Shown: positions 5,559 to 7,626 of the stretch, piece after piece
Layout: each line of letters opens with the position of its first letter
Numbering within the stretch: position 1 is the stretch's first letter
DNA from: Actinomycetota bacterium
GTDB lineage: Bacteria > Actinomycetota > Acidimicrobiia > Acidimicrobiales > BP-101
NCBI GenBank assembly: GCA_030838265.1
Contig: JAUTXA010000132.1
Coordinates: 1-7,626 of the forward strand
DNA length: 7,626 bases
Direction: 5' to 3'
Made by a program: the position numbers and the translations under genes
Notes under the pieces: generated by a model
The model's input: the letters and a program-made list of their open reading frames with translations, nothing else
Databases searched by the model: none
What the model was told of the DNA's origin: nothing

Positions 5559-6886
5559 GCCGCGCCGGCGATCTCGCGCACGGCGCGAGCGAAGTCGTCG
5601 CCCCGCTCGCCGTAGGAGCCGTACCAGTCATACGAGGCGCAGCCGGGCGAGAGGAGCACGGCGTCGCCCGACTCGGCCAGGGCGACGGCCTGGCGGACGG
5701 CGTCGTCCATCGAGGCCGCGACCGTCACGGGCCGGCGACCCTCGAAGGCGGCCGAGATCTCGGGCGCCGCCTCGCCGATGGCCACCACGGCCCGCACGCG
5801 CGGCGCGAGCTCTCCCAAGCCGCTCAGGTCGTGGTTCTTGTTGCGGCCGCCCGCGATGAGCACGACGGAGTCGAACGACGAGACGGCGGCCACGACCGAC
5901 GCGGGGGTCGTCGCCTTCGAGTCGTCGTAGAACCGCACCCCACCAGAGTCGCCGATCAGCTCGACTCGGTGGGGGAGGCCCCCGAACGTGGCCAGCACGC
6001 GGCGGCACTCATCGAGGCCAGCACCGGCGGCGACCGCCGTCGCCGTGGCCGCCAGGGCGTTGGCGATCTCATGGGGCAGGGGGCGCGGAAGGTCAGCGAC
6101 CGCGATCACCACCTCGCCGGCCGGGCCGCGGAGCACGTCGTCGTCGCCGTCCAAACGCCAGTCCCCGCGGTCGAGCCCGAAGGTCTGCTTCCGCGCCGCC
6201 GAGCGGGCCAGGGCGGCGGCGACCACGGCGTCGTCGGCGTTGCCGATCGACAGGTCGTCGCCCTCTTGGCGGGCGAAGATCAGCTCCTTGGCCCGGGCGT
6301 AGTCGTCGAGCGTGTCGTGGTGGTCGAGGTGGTCGGGGCTGAAGTTCAGCCAGGTCGCCACCCGGGGCCGGAAGCGCTCGGTGAGGGCGAGCTGGTACGA
6401 CGACACCTCGGCCACGAAGACGTCGGCGCCACCGGCATCGACGGCATCGATGAGCGGAAGGCCGATGTTGCCCGCCGCCACGGCGCGGAGACCGGACGCC
6501 ACCAGCATGGCGGCCACCATCGTCGTCACCGTCGTCTTCCCGTTGGTGCCGGTGACGGCCACGATCGGCACGTCGGTGCGCTCGAAGGCCAGCTCGATCT
6601 CACCCGCCACGCGGACCCCGAGCTCAGCGGCCAGGGCGAAGATCGGGTGGCGCGGCGCGATCCCTGGGTTCGGAGCCACCAGTCCGGCCTCGGCGACCAG
6701 GGACCGCAGCCGCGAGTCGTCGGGCTCGGCCACCAACTCGACGCCGAGCGAGGCGAGGGTGTCGGCCCCCGGCGGGTCGGGTCGGGTGTCGGCCACGACC
6801 ACCCGCCAGCCCTGATCGAGCAGGTGCCGGGCCACCGAGACGCCGGTGATGCCCGCGCCCATGACGAGGGCGACCTTCCCCTTCAT
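5555..6886 (-). CDS. murD: UDP-N-acetylmuramoyl-L-alanine--D-glutamate ligase MurD
   Basis: Cytoplasmic ATP-dependent ligase that adds D-Glu to UDP-MurNAc-L-Ala. It has 443 residues, the normal length. The N-terminal Rossmann-like domain has MGAGITGVSVARHL at 9-22. The central domain has the P-loop VTGTNGKTTVTT at 111-122, GNIGLPL at 139-145, EVSSYQL at 160-166, NFSPDHLDHH at 181-190, and YARAK with Lys200 at the position carbamylated in characterised MurD. The C-terminal domain has LPHRVE at 304-309, DDSKATTPAS at 321-330, AGGRNKNHD at 345-353 and LLSPGCASYDWYGSYGERGD at 411-430. DDSKATNP-like and SPGCASxD motifs are diagnostic of MurD. In the usual HNxxNALAA motif the first Asn is Glu (H272 E273 ... 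N276). The ATG at 6886 overlaps the mraY stop (ATGA). Open frame upstream of this ATG only shadows mraY. Confidence 0.97.
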   Translation of the reverse strand: MKGKVALVMGAGITGVSVARHLLDQGWRVVVADTRPDPPGADTLASLGVELVAEPDDSRLRSLVAEAGLVAPNPGIAPRHPIFALAAELGVRVAGEIELAFERTDVPIVAVTGTNGKTTVTTMVAAMLVASGLRAVAAGNIGLPLIDAVDAGGADVFVAEVSSYQLALTERFRPRVATWLNFSPDHLDHHDTLDDYARAKELIFARQEGDDLSIGNADDAVVAAALARSAARKQTFGLDRGDWRLDGDDDVLRGPAGEVVIAVADLPRPLPHEIANALAATATAVAAGAGLDECRRVLATFGGLPHRVELIGDSGGVRFYDDSKATTPASVVAAVSSFDSVVLIAGGRNKNHDLSGLGELAPRVRAVVAIGEAAPEISAAFEGRRPVTVAASMDDAVRQAVALAESGDAVLLSPGCASYDWYGSYGERGDDFARAVREIAGAA

Positions 6887-7626
6887 GAGCCCGGCAGGCC
6901 GAGCCGGATGAAGTCGGCGTAGAACACGCCCACCCCCCGTGCCGTGCACAGCCCGGCCAGGATCCAGAAGCGGACGACGACGGTTGTCTCCGGCCACCCC
7001 ACCAGCTCGAAGTGGTGGTGCAGCGGGGCCATGCGGAAGACCCGGCGGTGGAAGAGGCGGAAGCTGGCCACCTGGATCATCACCGACAGGGTGATGACGA
7101 CGAAGAGGCCGCCGATCATGGGCAGCAGCAGGTCGGTGCTGGTGGCCAGGGCGAGCCCGGCCAGCCCGGCCCCGATGGCCAGGGCCCCGGTGTCGCCCAT
7201 GAAGATGCGGGCCGGCGCCGCGTTCCACCACAAGAAGCCGCACGAGGCGCCGACCATGGCCGAGGCGATCAGGGCCAGGTCGAGGGCGTGGTGGACGTTG
7301 TAGACGTGGACGCCGTTGGCCGGCGAGTGACGGAACTGCCAGAAGCCGATGATGGCGAAGGCCGAGAAGGCGAACACCGAGGAGCCCGCCGCCAACCCGT
7401 CGAGACCGTCGGTGAGGTTCACGGCGTTGGACGCGCCGATGATCATAAGCACGGCGAGGACGCCCCATCCCCACGCGTGCAGATCGATGCCCAAGGAGTC
7501 GAAGCGGGTGAACGAGAGCATGGTGCTGAAGTCGCCGAAGTGGTGAGCGAGGAAGGCGAAGGCGATGGCCGCCACCAGCTGGCCCCCGAACTTGGCCCGC
7601 TTGCTGAGGCCCAGGCTGCGCTGGTG
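6883..7626 (-). CDS. mraY: Phospho-N-acetylmuramoyl-pentapeptide transferase MraY (5' end cut off by window edge)
   Basis: Integral membrane enzyme that transfers phospho-MurNAc-pentapeptide from UDP to undecaprenyl phosphate, giving lipid I. The last 247 residues are visible, about 70 percent of a normal MraY. The reading frame continues to the right edge; the GTG at 7575 is internal, because the residues before it (HQRSLGLSKRAKFGGQL) match the family. Visible-residue landmarks: NLTDGLDG at 70-77 with the metal and substrate-binding aspartates, WWNAAPARIFMGDTGALAIG at 133-152, and APLHHHFELVGWPE at 200-213, with the HHH motif characteristic of MraY. Several hydrophobic helices lie between them. 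The N-terminal part with the DD motif lies outside the window. The residue after GDTG is Ala where Ser is common. The stop overlaps the murD start (ATGA). Confidence 0.97.
   Translation of the reverse strand, partial: HQRSLGLSKRAKFGGQLVAAIAFAFLAHHFGDFSTMLSFTRFDSLGIDLHAWGWGVLAVLMIIGASNAVNLTDGLDGLAAGSSVFAFSAFAIIGFWQFRHSPANGVHVYNVHHALDLALIASAMVGASCGFLWWNAAPARIFMGDTGALAIGAGLAGLALATSTDLLLPMIGGLFVVITLSVMIQVASFRLFHRRVFRMAPLHHHFELVGWPETTVVVRFWILAGLCTARGVGVFYADFIRLGLPGS

Noticed and set aside
4339..5631. A possible 431-residue N-terminal extension or fusion on MurC
   Set aside because: The extension is a frame-shifted, Arg/Gly/His-rich reading of ftsW. MurC homology begins just after the ATG at 4338.
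6887..7474. A possible N-terminal extension of MurD
   Set aside because: It is an out-of-frame reading of mraY. The family N-terminus starts at 6886.
1..7626. CRISPR arrays, tRNA or rRNA genes, insertion sequences, or phage or defence genes
   Set aside because: Nothing of this kind was seen on either strand. The window is filled by dcw genes apart from the 166-bp gap.

Overview
The window is one stretch of a division and cell wall (dcw) gene cluster, read entirely on the minus strand. From high to low coordinates the order is mraY (5' part cut off by the window edge), murD, ftsW, murC, murB, ftsQ and ftsZ (3' part cut off). The DNA is very GC-rich. The FtsZ N-terminus is of the actinobacterial type, and ftsQ is followed directly by ftsZ with no ftsA. 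Together these point to a high-GC member of the Actinomycetota, possibly an Acidimicrobiia-like lineage. That placement comes from recalled protein features, not from a search.

Layout: mraY (7626-6883), murD (6886-5555), ftsW (5558-4338), murC (4338-2956), murB (2959-2045) and ftsQ (2048-1224) form an unbroken chain. Every stop codon overlaps the next start codon, by 4 nt (ATGA) at four junctions and by 1 nt (TGATG) at the ftsW/murC junction. A 166-bp gap (1058-1223) then separates ftsQ from ftsZ (1057 to the left edge). This is the only real intergenic region. It holds a TTGACA-like element, an adjacent 25-bp inverted repeat, a small leader hairpin and a clear GGAGG ribosome binding site. 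This suggests ftsZ has its own control in addition to read-through from the operon.

How the genes work together: MurB and MurC act early on the cytoplasmic UDP-sugar precursor (MurB makes UDP-MurNAc, MurC adds L-Ala). MurD adds D-Glu. MraY moves the finished pentapeptide precursor onto the lipid carrier to give lipid I. FtsW polymerises lipid II at the septum. FtsQ and FtsZ are divisome scaffold and ring proteins.

The main peculiarity is that murG, the lipid I to lipid II glycosyltransferase gene usually found between ftsW and murC, is not there: the two genes overlap directly. No unfamiliar system was found. The other points of interest are the palindrome upstream of ftsZ and some substitutions in otherwise well-conserved Mur ligase and FtsZ motifs. 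The plus-strand open frames are shadows of the minus-strand genes, as expected in GC-rich DNA.
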